Source of the DNA: Microbacterium luteum
Lineage (GTDB): Bacteria; Actinomycetota; Actinomycetes; Actinomycetales; Microbacteriaceae
NCBI RefSeq assembly: GCF_015277875.1
Contig: NZ_CP063814.1
Span: 2,418,001-2,482,000, forward strand
Direction: 5' to 3'
DNA length: 64,000 bases
The translations under genes and the position numbers were made by a program. Positions 19,675 through 28,625 of the stretch are shown here, one piece after another. Below the pieces are notes generated by a model that did no database searches, had not been told where the DNA came from, and saw only the letters and a list, made by a program, of their open reading frames with translations. The number at the start of each line of letters is the position of its first letter. The first letter of the stretch is position 1.

Positions 19675-22425
19675 CTAGTACTCCCCGCCCGGCAGGCGCA
19701 GCTTCAGCCAGTCCCGAGCCTCGTTCACCTCCACCGCAACCGCCACCGTGCCCGCGACCAGCGTCATGCTTCCAATTGTGCACTCCGTGTACGGCGCGGA
19801 GCGAGCAATCGTGTCCGTGGTCACGACATAGGTCAACCTCGCAGAGCTCGTGCTTGTGGGTTCGACACAAGACTCCAGATTCGTCGCATAGCGCACCGAG
19901 GAACGAGGTACCCAGAAGTCACCTTCCGAGACGCTCAGCTTCAGCCACTGACGATCTGCGGACACCTTGACCGCGGTGGCGATCGTGTCGGCCGCCAAGT
20001 CAACCGAGCCTCCCGAACAGTGGTCGTAGGGGGCTACCCGGCCGGCGACGCCGCTCGTCAACACATACGTCAGCTTCGCCGTACGCGAATCCGCGGGCTC
20101 GATGCAGCGATCGGCGGCGGTCGCATAGTCGACGTCGGATCGCGCAACCCAATACTCACCCTCGGCCAGCTTCATCTTTAGCCAGCTCCCGTCCGCAGTG
20201 ACTTGGCTCGCGGTCGCAACGGTACCCGCCGCAACATCGATGGTGTCCAGACCGCATTCGTCGTAGGGCGCGATTCGGCCGGTGGTCGCGGATTTTGCCG
20301 TATACGTCAGCCTTGCCGCGCGGGTGTCCTCAGGCGCGGCGCATGACTCCTGGCTGGTGGCGTAGCGCACCGTGCTTCTGTCGATCCAGCGATCCCCGTC
20401 CGGCAACGCCAGCTTCAGCCACGCACCATCGTCGGTAACTTCAATAGCCTTGGCGACCGCTCCGACGGCCAGCTGTGCGCCGTCAGAACATTCGGCGTAC
20501 GGCGCGGTGAATGTCGAGCTCTCCTCGATGACTGCGTAGGTTAGCTTTGCAGGGCGGGTGCCTAGCGAAGCCTGTTGACAGAGTTCCTCCGCCGTAACCT
20601 TTTGGACGGCATCTCGGGGAACCCACCGGTCGCCGAATTCTGTTGTGACGACGAGCCAATCACCCTTATCGGTGCTGGAGTGCGGACGCAAGACTGTCCC
20701 GATCGACATCGGTTCCGCATCACTTGCGCATGCACGAGTCGCAGCGGAATACGATGCGGCAGAGTCCGACGTGACCAGGTAGGTCATCTGGGCGTCCCGT
20801 GTACCAGGGGTGACAGAGCACACGGCAGACGACGCGATGTTCGTGAGGTGATCTCGGTCGATCCACATCTCCCCCCGCCCTGTGGCGACCTTGAGCCAGT
20901 CGCGGGCAGTGTTGGCCTCCAGCGCTTGGACGACCACTCCCCCGGAAATGCTCGCGCGTCCGATGCCACACGTGGCTTCCGGCGCTGTTCGCGCTGACGT
21001 CCCCGCATCGCGGACCACATAGAAGAGCTTCGCCGGACTGGTGCCACCCGGTGCGGCGCACGCCGTCTCGGTGTCAGACGCGCGTCGAAGGTTCGACCGG
21101 TCAATCCAATACGACCGGTCGTAGTAGTCGACCTTGACCCAGTCCTTATCCGCGCTCACCGCGAATGCCTGCACGATCGTCCCAGCCGCAATTTCAGTCG
21201 CATCAGACGCGCAGCCTGAACTGGGGACGGCACGTCCTGTTGCCTGAGCCACGAGCACATAGGCGTACTGCGCTGATCCCGTCTTCGCCGGGAGAGCACA
21301 TGCCGACTCGTCCGCGGTTGCATAGCGCAGATGCTCACGAGCGACCCATCGTGCGCCGGCCTCCGTGTTGACACGTAACCAGCCGTCGACCACAGCAGTC
21401 GCCTGCAAGACCGTGTCCTGCGCCAATGCGGAGATGTTCTCATTACACGCAAGGCTCGGCGCCGACCGTGCATTTAGGCTGCTGGCCGTCACGACGTACG
21501 TCTTGACCGCAGTCTTGGGTGATGATGGCTGAGCGCACGCGTTCACCGGCGTCGTGGTGGAGCCGAACCAGTCGGTGAAGTACTGGTAGAAGTTCCGATT
21601 GCCGTAGGACGAGCACCCGTCACCCGTGCCATACCCGGCGCGGATCGCCGCAGCGTTGGGCTGGTAGGGCGTGTAGTAGTACAGGTTCGCTGTCGCCTGG
21701 TTCTGCACGTAGACCGGCGATGAGCCGCAGTCGTGGTTGGGGTTCCACAGGATGTTCCACGTCTTCCCCGGCGCGTACCAGGTGAAGTACTGACTCGTCC
21801 CGGCGGGGTTGGCGTAGCGCTTGAACTGCCACGCGGCACCGTAGACCTGGTTGAAGAAACCGTAGTAGCGCGTGTCGCACGCCGCGGTGTCCGGGCAACC
21901 CTGTCCCATCGCGATGCGGTACCGCCAGTCGCTCGGCCACACGTGGTTGACGAGCCCCTGTTCCTTCTGGAGCGTCGCGAGGATGACCTGGGGGTTGATG
22001 CCACACGCTTGCGACACCTTATAGATGATGCGCGAGGCACGCTCCCGAGTGCCGCCCGAATAGGCACCGCACATGGCGTCGGCGGAAACGTTCCGCGACG
22101 TGTCATACCAGTCCTTCAAGCAGGTGTATCCGGACTGGCAGGTGGGCACCATCTTCTCCAGGAAGGCCTGGATCTGCGCTTCGGTCATCGTGGACTTGTC
22201 GAAGAAGACGGCGTCGCTGATGATGTTGCCGGCCTGGAACTTCGACAGGTCGGCGGTCTGGATGGAGTCGCCGATCGCGGTCTCCGCGTCGAGGGCTGCC
22301 TCGACGTCCACCGTCGTCGCAGCATCGGCGACCACGGTCTGCTCCACCGCTGACGCGGCGGGGGCGACGAGGAGGCCGGCGAGCATGGCGATCACAGCGA
22401 GTGTCGGCGCAATCAATCGCCTCAT
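19675..22425 (-). CDS. Secreted lysozyme-like protein with eight SH3-like repeats
   Basis: A 916-residue exported protein. Residues 1-26 are a signal peptide ending in PAASA. Residues about 55-295 form a conserved actinobacterial domain; NPQVILATLQKEQGLV (Glu at about 155) resembles the catalytic helix of soluble lytic transglycosylases, and FDKSTMTEAQIQAFLEK precedes it. From about 305 to the end run eight repeats of about 76 residues, each with a TY-V start, a Cys pair, a DWLK or similar Trp, and a W-x-x-R-S end, the pattern of bacterial SH3-like wall-binding modules. A good AAGGAG lies seven bases before the ATG. The last repeat stops at TAG exactly where the others have Trp. Cleavage of peptidoglycan is inferred, not shown. 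Confidence 0.75.
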   Translation of the reverse strand: MRRLIAPTLAVIAMLAGLLVAPAASAVEQTVVADAATTVDVEAALDAETAIGDSIQTADLSKFQAGNIISDAVFFDKSTMTEAQIQAFLEKMVPTCQSGYTCLKDWYDTSRNVSADAMCGAYSGGTRERASRIIYKVSQACGINPQVILATLQKEQGLVNHVWPSDWRYRIAMGQGCPDTAACDTRYYGFFNQVYGAAWQFKRYANPAGTSQYFTWYAPGKTWNILWNPNHDCGSSPVYVQNQATANLYYYTPYQPNAAAIRAGYGTGDGCSSYGNRNFYQYFTDWFGSTTTPVNACAQPSSPKTAVKTYVVTASSLNARSAPSLACNENISALAQDTVLQATAVVDGWLRVNTEAGARWVAREHLRYATADESACALPAKTGSAQYAYVLVAQATGRAVPSSGCASDATEIAAGTIVQAFAVSADKDWVKVDYYDRSYWIDRSNLRRASDTETACAAPGGTSPAKLFYVVRDAGTSARTAPEATCGIGRASISGGVVVQALEANTARDWLKVATGRGEMWIDRDHLTNIASSAVCSVTPGTRDAQMTYLVTSDSAASYSAATRACASDAEPMSIGTVLRPHSSTDKGDWLVVTTEFGDRWVPRDAVQKVTAEELCQQASLGTRPAKLTYAVIEESSTFTAPYAECSDGAQLAVGAVAKAIEVTDDGAWLKLALPDGDRWIDRSTVRYATSQESCAAPEDTRAARLTYTAKSATTGRIAPYDECGLDTIDVAAGTVATASQVTADGSWLKMKLAEGEYWVARSDVDYATAADRCIEPADSRTAKLTYVLTSGVAGRVAPYDHCSGGSVDLAADTIATAVKVSADRQWLKLSVSEGDFWVPRSSVRYATNLESCVEPTSTSSARLTYVVTTDTIARSAPYTECTIGSMTLVAGTVAVAVEVNEARDWLKLRLPGGEY

Positions 22426-22496
22426 CTACCCGACTCCTTATTCACAGGGGATTCTGTGACTAGTGTGGCGAAAGTTACACCTGAACACAATTGTTA

Positions 22497-23624
22497 CTAG
22501 AGTTCGGCGTGCAAGGCCCAGATCTTGTCTGCAGCCTCGAGCCACGAGAAGACGCGGCCGCGATCGGCGGCCATGACCGCCAGACGCTCAGCAGCGGACG
22601 TCGATCCGAGCGCGTCCGCGAGCGCCGCGCCCAGGGCGTCAGCCGCATCCACGCCGGATGTCGGCACCAGCGTGCCGCCGTCGACGACGACCTCGCGCAA
22701 GACATCCGAATCCGCCGCGATGACGGGAACCCCGAGGGCCATCGCCTCGACGGTCCGCCAGGGGAACACCGCGCGCGTCGACGGCGCCACGTACGCGACG
22801 GCGGCACCGAACACCGCGCCGCGGTCGGCGTCGGCGAGCGCGCCGCGCACGTGCACGAGTCGCGCGGGAACCCCGGCGGCCGCGGCGATCTCGGCGATCG
22901 CCGGCTCTTCGCCTTCGCCGGCATCCATCACGACGACGGGCACGTCGTGGCCGCTGCGGGCGACCGCGCCGAACCCGGCGGCGAGCGCATCCGATTCCGC
23001 TGACGTACCGGCGAGCACGACGTACCCCTCAGGGAGGTCGAGCTCGCGCCGACGTCCGACATCATCCGTCGGCACGCGGAAGCCCTCGGGAGCAGCGCCC
23101 GAGATGACCCGGATGCGATCCCCGAGCCGAGCGATCTCGCCGAGCCTGCGCGCCATTGCGTGCGTAGGGACCACCACGGCGTCGGCGTGCTTGACGGCGC
23201 GCTTCAGCATTGCCTTATGCCACGCGACGCTCGATCGGGAGAGCTCGTCGGGCGCCTCCCACGGGCGAAGATCCCACACGGTCACGCTCGTCTGATCGTG
23301 GTTGTGCACGCGGTCGTGCTTCACCAGCGGCGCGAACAGACTCGGGGCGTGGATCATCCCCCCACCGATGCCGGTCGCGACGCCGAGCTGCAGCGCTCCC
23401 GCGAGCTCGCGACGGGGCAGCGACGTGCGGCGCACTCCGGCCATGCCCGGGATGGACAGCGCCGCGACGCCGTCACCCCCGGCCGCGGGTGCGATCCCCT
23501 CCACCTCGCACCCCTGCGGCGCGTGGGCGATGAGGGCACGCACGAGCTCTCCGGAAGCGACCTTCAGATCGTTGTCGGTGGGGGCGACGAGCTGATCGAG
23601 CATCACCCGCAGGACGGCGGTCAC
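22497..23624 (-). CDS. Glycosyltransferase, GT4 type
   Basis: A 375-residue GT-B enzyme. The N-terminal part has VAPTDNDLKVASGELVRAL and HNHDQTSVTVWDLRPW; the C-terminal part has VAYVAPSTRAVFPWRTVEAMALGVPVIAADSDVLREVV, where the T-V-E-A-M block takes the place of the second half of the donor motif. The GTG at 23624 overlaps the LCP gene stop by four bases (GTGA), which fixes the start; a longer upstream reading falls inside the LCP gene. Coupling to an LCP ligase suggests that it acts on the wall polymer, perhaps in linkage-unit synthesis, but the substrate is not visible. Confidence 0.8.
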   Translation of the reverse strand: MTAVLRVMLDQLVAPTDNDLKVASGELVRALIAHAPQGCEVEGIAPAAGGDGVAALSIPGMAGVRRTSLPRRELAGALQLGVATGIGGGMIHAPSLFAPLVKHDRVHNHDQTSVTVWDLRPWEAPDELSRSSVAWHKAMLKRAVKHADAVVVPTHAMARRLGEIARLGDRIRVISGAAPEGFRVPTDDVGRRRELDLPEGYVVLAGTSAESDALAAGFGAVARSGHDVPVVVMDAGEGEEPAIAEIAAAAGVPARLVHVRGALADADRGAVFGAAVAYVAPSTRAVFPWRTVEAMALGVPVIAADSDVLREVVVDGGTLVPTSGVDAADALGAALADALGSTSAAERLAVMAADRGRVFSWLEAADKIWALHAEL

Positions 23625-25060
23625 GACTCGGGCTCCGGCGTGGGGGTCGGCGGGTGCAGCGTCTGCTGCACGAGCTCGCGGATGTAGTCGTAGTCGGGGT
23701 CGTACTCGTCGATGCCGCCCTCGGGCGTCAGTTCGATCGTCGTGACCGGCTGATCCTTCGCCTTGGCCGCGAGGTCGACGAGGAACGGGAGCATCGAGTT
23801 CGGGATGTCGGTCTCGACCAGATCGGCCCCGGCCGCCGCCAGATCCTGGAACCGGGTGAGCACGGTCTGCGGCGTGAACTGGTCGAGCATGGCCTGCTGC
23901 AGCTCGCGCTGACGCTCCATGCGGTCGAAGTCGCTGGTGGTGTAGCGCGAACGGGCGTACCACTGGGCGGTGTCGCCGTCCATGTGCTGCTCGCCGACCT
24001 CGATCCACCCGGTCGCCCACTCCTCGGCCGGCTGACCGTCGTACGTCGGACCGCCACCCTCAGGCAGCCTCTCATCGACGGTGATCGTCACCCCGCCGAG
24101 CGCATCGACGAGGTCGGCGAAGCCCTTCATGTCGACGAAGACGTAGTACGGGATCTCGATGCCGAGGATCCCCTCGGCAGCATCCTTTGTCGCCTCGACG
24201 CCGGGCGACGAGCCGTTGTCGTACGCGTCGGGATACAGCGCCGTGCCGTCCTGACACACCTCGACCTCGGTGCGCAGCTGGTTGACGCCGCTCCCCCACC
24301 CGCACGTCGGGTCGGCGAACCCCTCGTGACCGTTCGGGTACTTCTCCTGCATCGGCCCCTCCGAGAAGGGGAAGTTGGGCATATCGCGCGGGATGCCGGT
24401 GATCGTCGTCGCGCCGGTCTCGGCGTTCACCGACACCACCGAGATCGAGTCGAAGCGCATGCTGTCACGGCCTTCGCCACTGTCAGCGCCGAGAAGCAGG
24501 ATGTTGTAGTACCCGTCGGAGGGCTCCACCGGCGGTCCGCTCGCGCCGAAGATCGCGCCGAGCGCGGTGCGCGCCGCACCGACCGACTGCGCCGCGTAGG
24601 CGGCACCGCCGCTCGCGGCGATCACCAGCGCGATCGCGAGCGCCGGGATGCCGACACGAGCGATGCCCGCGGTCTTCACCAGCCGCACCAGACGAAGCGT
24701 GTCGATCGTGAGGACGACCCACAGCGCGGCGTACGCGATGAGGATCCCCTGCGCGAGCAGCAGCACGAACCAGTTCGTGCCGAGGGAGATGAGCAGACCC
24801 TGCGCGAACAGGGCGATGAGCACGCCCGCGATCACGAGCATCCACATGAGGATGGTCGCCGCCAGCCCGATGCGCCCCAGCCGCCTACTGCCGGCGAGCA
24901 CCTGGGCGGAACCGGGCAGCAGGAAGTTCAGGCCCACCAGCCACCATCCGCGCCGGCTCATGACCGAGCCTGAGGACACGTCGGGGTAGCGCAGCGGCCG
25001 CTCCTCGATCGTGCGCGACCGGGACGAGGTGACCGGTCGGTGCGGCGCCGCGACGCTCAC
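23621..25060 (-). CDS. LCP-family (LytR-CpsA-Psr) cell wall polymer ligase
   Basis: A 479-residue membrane protein predicted to transfer polyprenyl-phosphate-linked glycopolymer to peptidoglycan on the cell surface. About five hydrophobic segments occupy residues 35-170, more than the usual single anchor. The LCP domain follows (about 190-430): [25 protein letters not shown] and TGIPRDM carry the conserved Asp and Arg residues that bind the lipid pyrophosphate, and [19 protein letters not shown] is the late signature. It ends in an acidic, proline-rich tail. The GTG overlaps the purE stop. Its place at the end of the glycan cluster fits the attachment step. Confidence 0.92.
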   Translation of the reverse strand: MSVAAPHRPVTSSRSRTIEERPLRYPDVSSGSVMSRRGWWLVGLNFLLPGSAQVLAGSRRLGRIGLAATILMWMLVIAGVLIALFAQGLLISLGTNWFVLLLAQGILIAYAALWVVLTIDTLRLVRLVKTAGIARVGIPALAIALVIAASGGAAYAAQSVGAARTALGAIFGASGPPVEPSDGYYNILLLGADSGEGRDSMRFDSISVVSVNAETGATTITGIPRDMPNFPFSEGPMQEKYPNGHEGFADPTCGWGSGVNQLRTEVEVCQDGTALYPDAYDNGSSPGVEATKDAAEGILGIEIPYYVFVDMKGFADLVDALGGVTITVDERLPEGGGPTYDGQPAEEWATGWIEVGEQHMDGDTAQWYARSRYTTSDFDRMERQRELQQAMLDQFTPQTVLTRFQDLAAAGADLVETDIPNSMLPFLVDLAAKAKDQPVTTIELTPEGGIDEYDPDYDYIRELVQQTLHPPTPTPEPES

Positions 25061-25572
25061 AGGGCGTCCTTGAGCCGCCGGTTCTTCTCCTCGACCTGCG
25101 CCTCGAGATCACGGGCATACGCCTCGACACGGTCGCCGAGGGCGGCATCCGAGGAACCGAGCATGCGGGCGGCGAGGATCCCGGCGTTCTTCGCGCCGTT
25201 GATCGACACGGTTGCCACCGGAATGCCCGCAGGCATCTGCACGATGCTGAGCAGCGAATCCATGCCGTCGAGCGTCGCCAGCTGCACCGGCACGCCGATC
25301 ACGGGAAGCGAGGTGAGCGAGGCGAGCATGCCCGGCAGGTGCGCGGCACCACCGGCGCCGGCGATGATCGCCTTCAGGCCGCGCGCCCGCGCCTCGCGGC
25401 CGTAGCGCAGCAGCTTGTCGGGCGTGCGGTGGGCCGAGACGACCTCGACCTCGTGCGGCACGCCGAAGTCGGTGAGCGCCTGCGAGGCGTCGCTCATCAC
25501 GCGCCAGTCCGAATCGGAACCCATCACCACGCCGACCAAGGGCGCGTCGGAAGAATGCAGCGGTCGGGTCAC
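25057..25572 (-). CDS. purE: N5-carboxyaminoimidazole ribonucleotide mutase PurE
   Basis: PurE rearranges N5-CAIR to CAIR in purine synthesis, using the product of PurK encoded next to it. The 171 residues contain [11 protein letters not shown] at the N-terminus, [12 protein letters not shown] with the catalytic His, and [15 protein letters not shown] and [20 protein letters not shown], all diagnostic of class I PurE. It starts with GTG, and a minus-strand TAGCCT ends exactly six bases upstream. It is co-oriented with purK, with repeats between, and is followed by the LCP gene through a GTGA overlap, which ties a purine gene to envelope genes. Confidence 0.96.
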   Translation of the reverse strand: MTRPLHSSDAPLVGVVMGSDSDWRVMSDASQALTDFGVPHEVEVVSAHRTPDKLLRYGREARARGLKAIIAGAGGAAHLPGMLASLTSLPVIGVPVQLATLDGMDSLLSIVQMPAGIPVATVSINGAKNAGILAARMLGSSDAALGDRVEAYARDLEAQVEEKNRRLKDAL

Positions 25573-25578
25573 CCGTCC

Positions 25579-25584
25579 AGGCTA
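25579..25584 (-). promoter_or_regulatory. -10 element TAGCCT, leaderless start of purE
   Basis: Minus-strand TAGCCT ends six bases before the GTG at 25572. It predicts that purE, the LCP gene and the following transferase form a leaderless operon. Confidence 0.5.
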
Positions 25585-25640
25585 GGCGCGGCGGCTGGAA
25601 GAACCCCGCAACGGCACGGGGGCGTTTCGGGCCCGGGGTG

Positions 25641-25817
25641 CGTTTCGTCTCGTCGCTACGCTCCTCGCTCAACGACCAGGGAGGGGACGCGGGCACCGGT
25701 CGTTGAGCGAGCGGAGCGAGACGAAACGCGGGTCTCGGCCGGCGGGCGTTTCGTCTCGTCGCTACGCTCCTCGCTCAACGACCTGGGAGGGGACGCTGCG
25801 CTCCTCGCTCAACGACC
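25641..25817. repeat. Cluster of intergenic repeats (CGTTTCGTCTCG...CTCAACGACC family)
   Basis: Four copies of one repeat lie between purE and purK. Copies at 25641-25677 and 25747-25783 are direct and nearly identical, each starting CGTTTCGTCTCG and ending CGCTCAACGACC. The copy at 25698-25728 is inverted and shorter (GGTCGTTGAGCGAGC ... GACGAAACG). A partial copy is at 25796-25817. A related copy occurs at 39232-39262. Opposed copies could fold into a large hairpin between the two pur genes. Confidence 0.85.
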
Positions 25818-25831
25818 GGAAGGCGGCGGCG

Positions 25832-26968
25832 TCAGTCCTGGAAGAAGGCGGCGGCGGCGCGGGCCTGGTAGGCGACGTCGTCGAGATCCGCGCCCGCGAC
25901 GTTCACGTGACCCACCTTGCGGCCCGGACGCGGCGCCTTGCCGTACGTGTGGATCTTCGCGACCGGATGCGCCTCCATCGCCGCGGCGAAGCGCGCGTCG
26001 AGGGAATCTGACACCGGACCACCGAGGATGTTGATCATCACCGACCAGTCCGCCATCGCATCGGCATCGCCGAGCGGCAGATCGAGAACCGCGCGCAGGT
26101 GCTGCTCGAACTGGCTCGTCGCCGCGCCGTCCTGCGTCCAGTGACCGCTGTTGTGCGGACGCATCGCGAGCTCGTTCACGAGCACCCGCTCATCGACGGT
26201 CTCGAACAGCTCGACGGCGAGCATGCCGGTGACATCCAGTCCCTCTGCGATCCCGACGCCGATCCGCGCGGTCACTTCCTGCAGGCGCGCGTCCTGATGC
26301 GGCGCCGGCGCGACGACCTCGGCGCACACGCCGTCTTTCTGCACCGTCTCGACCACCGGATACGCGCGCACCTGGCCAGACGGCCGGCGCGCCACCTGCT
26401 GCGCGAGCTCGCGCGAGAAGTCCACGAGCTCCTCGACGAGGAGCGCCCCGCCGTGGGCATCTTCGGCGAGCGTCGCGAACCAGTCATCCGCTTCGGCGGC
26501 GGCCGACACGACGCGCACGCCCTTGCCGTCGTACCCGCCGCGCGGTGTCTTCACGACGGCGCGGCCGCCATGGCCGTCGAGGAAAGCCTGCAGCTCCTCG
26601 CGGCCGGTCACCGCCGCCCACTCGGGCTGCGGCATGCCGAGCTCGGCCAGCCGCGTGCGCATCTCGATCTTGTCCTGCGCGAATCGCAGAGCGTGCGGAC
26701 CCGGACGCACGGCCACGCCGGCATCGACGAGAGCACCGAGAACGTCCTGCGGCACGTGCTCGTGGTCGAAGGTGATCACATCGACCTCGCGGGCGAAGGC
26801 CAGCACGGTCTCGGCGTCGCGGTAGTCCCCGACCGCGGTCGCGGCGAGCTTCGCCGCCATCCCCTCGGACTCGGCGAGCACCTGCAGCTCGATCCCCAGC
26901 TCCACCGCGGGCGCGATCATCATCCGCGCCAACTGTCCGCCACCGACCACACCGACACGCAGGGTCAT
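25832..26968 (-). CDS. purK: 5-(carboxyamino)imidazole ribonucleotide synthase PurK
   Basis: An ATP-grasp enzyme that makes N5-CAIR from AIR, bicarbonate and ATP, the substrate of PurE. The 378 residues begin with [13 protein letters not shown], then [20 protein letters not shown] and [15 protein letters not shown], the family's ATP-binding block; FDVTG-type ATP-grasp metal-site residues follow in [19 protein letters not shown] and HNSGHWT. I chose the ATG at 26968 because AAGGAG stands five bases upstream and the NAD-like fold begins immediately; the track upstream adds 11 unlike residues. It is separated from purE by a repeat cluster, so the two may be transcribed apart. Confidence 0.95.
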   Translation of the reverse strand: MTLRVGVVGGGQLARMMIAPAVELGIELQVLAESEGMAAKLAATAVGDYRDAETVLAFAREVDVITFDHEHVPQDVLGALVDAGVAVRPGPHALRFAQDKIEMRTRLAELGMPQPEWAAVTGREELQAFLDGHGGRAVVKTPRGGYDGKGVRVVSAAAEADDWFATLAEDAHGGALLVEELVDFSRELAQQVARRPSGQVRAYPVVETVQKDGVCAEVVAPAPHQDARLQEVTARIGVGIAEGLDVTGMLAVELFETVDERVLVNELAMRPHNSGHWTQDGAATSQFEQHLRAVLDLPLGDADAMADWSVMINILGGPVSDSLDARFAAAMEAHPVAKIHTYGKAPRPGRKVGHVNVAGADLDDVAYQARAAAAFFQD

Positions 26969-27029
26969 CCCGCTCCTTCCGACCGCTCCATTCTGTCTCA
27001 CCGCCGCCGTCGAGGCATGCGGCGACGGA

Positions 27030-27614
27030 TCACACGGGAGCCGGAGGCGCCGGCGGAGCAGCGAACGCCCCGCTCGTCGGCGTCATGGACTGCGCATCGC
27101 GGTGGGCGAGGATCTGATTGACCTCCACCTGGTCGACGAGCGCCTCGTGCACGAGGGCGACGTTCGGGATGTTCCGCAGCCGCAGCGGCTCATCGACGCC
27201 GTTCGACAGCGTGAGGGTTCCCGCTCCCCACAGCCGCTGCAGGATGCCGCGACGCACGCCGATGGAGTAGCCGCGCACGTGGCTGAGCTCGCGACGGCGT
27301 CGCACGAAGACGCCGTGCCGCTCGATCACCCGGCGCGTGGTGATCACGTAGGTGTGCGACCACCAGGCGAGGAAGGGCAACAGCACGAGAACGAACACAA
27401 CGACCGCCGCGGCCGTCAGCAGCATCCAGTTCTCGAACGGCGCGGGAAGGTTGCCGTAGAAGAAGCCGACCGCGCCGGCGACCGCCAGCAGGACCAGCAC
27501 CGACCAGAACAGCCGGCGCGCGTGCGGACGCACCCGCGCGATGCGCAGCTCCGGGGTCGGTGCCCCGGGCGCAGGAAGGAGCGGCCGCGCGCCCGTTCCG
27601 ATCGGCTGTGTCAT
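27030..27614 (-). CDS. Membrane protein with bacterial PH domain
   Basis: A 194-residue protein with a proline-rich N-terminus, two membrane segments (about 34-50 and 62-82) and a bPH2-type domain (about 85-170): [29 protein letters not shown] and [19 protein letters not shown] form the typical strands. Such YdbS/YdbT-like proteins are widespread in actinobacteria beside purK and birA; their function is not known. It starts at ATG six bases from CATGAT. I see no catalytic residues. Confidence 0.82.
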   Translation of the reverse strand: MTQPIGTGARPLLPAPGAPTPELRIARVRPHARRLFWSVLVLLAVAGAVGFFYGNLPAPFENWMLLTAAAVVVFVLVLLPFLAWWSHTYVITTRRVIERHGVFVRRRRELSHVRGYSIGVRRGILQRLWGAGTLTLSNGVDEPLRLRNIPNVALVHEALVDQVEVNQILAHRDAQSMTPTSGAFAAPPAPPAPV

Positions 27615-27620
27615 GCCCCC

Positions 27621-27626
27621 ATCATG
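27621..27626 (-). promoter_or_regulatory. -10-like CATGAT, leaderless start
   Basis: Minus-strand CATGAT (one mismatch from TATGAT) ends six bases before the ATG at 27614. Confidence 0.35.
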
Positions 27627-27665
27627 CCGGGAGCGGCCGACATCGAGCGGATGCCGCGCCCAGCC

Positions 27666-28460
27666 TCAGCGCACGTGCACCACGTCGCCGGCCGAGACCG
27701 CGATCGGGTCGCCGCCGGAGTCGACGACGAGCCGGCCGTCGGCGTCGATGCCGGTCGCCTCGCCCTCGAGCGAGGTGCCGTCCGGAAGCGACACCGTGAC
27801 GCCCTTGCCGATGGTTGCACAGTTCTTCGCCACGTCGGCGTGGAGGCCGGCGACCGAGGCGTCACCGTTCGCGGCCGCGAGGTCCGCGAGGTAGCGGTCC
27901 AGCACGTCGAGGTAGTCGGCGATGAGGCGATCGTCGTCGACATCGATACCGGCGGCCAGGAACGACGTGGCGGTCTCGACCGGCAGCTCGGCCTGCGACA
28001 TGCGCGTGTTGATGCCGGTGCCGATCACGACGCAGTCGGGATGACTGGGCACGACCTCGGCGAGGATGCCGCACAGCTTCGCTCCGTCGAGCAGCACGTC
28101 GTTCGGCCACTTCAGCGCCGCCTCGTGCCCCGACGAGCCCAGCTGCCCGCGCACCGCCCGCACGAGCGCGGCGCCGGCCGCGAGCGGGATCCATCCACGT
28201 GCCGACACCGGAAGATCGGGCACCCGCACGAGGGTGGACACGGCCAGCGCGGTTCCGGGCGGGGCGACCCAGGAGCGGTCGAGGCGGCCACGACCCGCCC
28301 GTTGGTCGGTCGTCACCAGCACCGACAGGTGCGGCCACAGGCCCGGCGCGTCGCGCACCCCCTCGATCACGTCCGCGTTGGTGGAGTCGGTCGACTCCGT
28401 CAGCTGCACGCGAGGGCTGCGGGCGGCGGCACGGGGGTATCCGGCGGCGGGGATCGTCAT
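27666..28460 (-). CDS. birA: Biotin--[acetyl-CoA-carboxylase] ligase BirA
   Basis: Activates biotin with ATP and attaches it to the lysine of biotin carboxyl carrier domains, here most likely the BCCP domain of the carboxylase subunit encoded at 36267-38036. The 264 residues contain [29 protein letters not shown] (biotin and ATP binding) and [19 protein letters not shown], all characteristic. There is no N-terminal DNA-binding domain, so this is a monofunctional ligase, not a repressor. The ATG at 28460 is chosen from homology of the start and a TACCGT hexamer; a 20-residue basic extension upstream is unlike the family. Divergent from accD. Confidence 0.94.
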   Translation of the reverse strand: MTIPAAGYPRAAARSPRVQLTESTDSTNADVIEGVRDAPGLWPHLSVLVTTDQRAGRGRLDRSWVAPPGTALAVSTLVRVPDLPVSARGWIPLAAGAALVRAVRGQLGSSGHEAALKWPNDVLLDGAKLCGILAEVVPSHPDCVVIGTGINTRMSQAELPVETATSFLAAGIDVDDDRLIADYLDVLDRYLADLAAANGDASVAGLHADVAKNCATIGKGVTVSLPDGTSLEGEATGIDADGRLVVDSGGDPIAVSAGDVVHVR

Positions 28461-28467
28461 GGCGCCC

Positions 28468-28473
28468 ACGGTA
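28468..28473 (-). promoter_or_regulatory. -10 element TACCGT for birA
   Basis: Minus-strand TACCGT would place the first transcribed base one base before the ATG at 28460. Confidence 0.4.
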
Positions 28474-28612
28474 CGCCGTGGCGCCGGTCGGCGCCCCGCC
28501 CTTCCGGCGGTCCGGCGCATCCGCTACGGTCCCGCGTCCGCGGTGTGGACTCGCACCAAGGCAGCGCCGATCGGTTGTGCAGACCCTCCAAGGGATCGCA
28601 GGCCCGCGCCGA

Positions 28613-28618
28613 TAGGGT
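28613..28618 (+). promoter_or_regulatory. -10 element TAGGGT for accD
   Basis: TAGGGT predicts a transcript start at 28625, one base before the GTG at 28626. No Shine-Dalgarno sequence is seen. Confidence 0.45.
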
Positions 28619-28625
28619 GGAATCC

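Noticed and set aside
25641..25817. Attachment site or insertion-sequence ends between purE and purK
   Set aside because: There is no transposase or integrase nearby and no target duplication; the same word appears elsewhere as a scattered repeat.
27102..28625. Upstream extension of accD by about 500 codons
   Set aside because: It is antisense to birA and the PH-domain gene; the family N-terminus begins at 28626.
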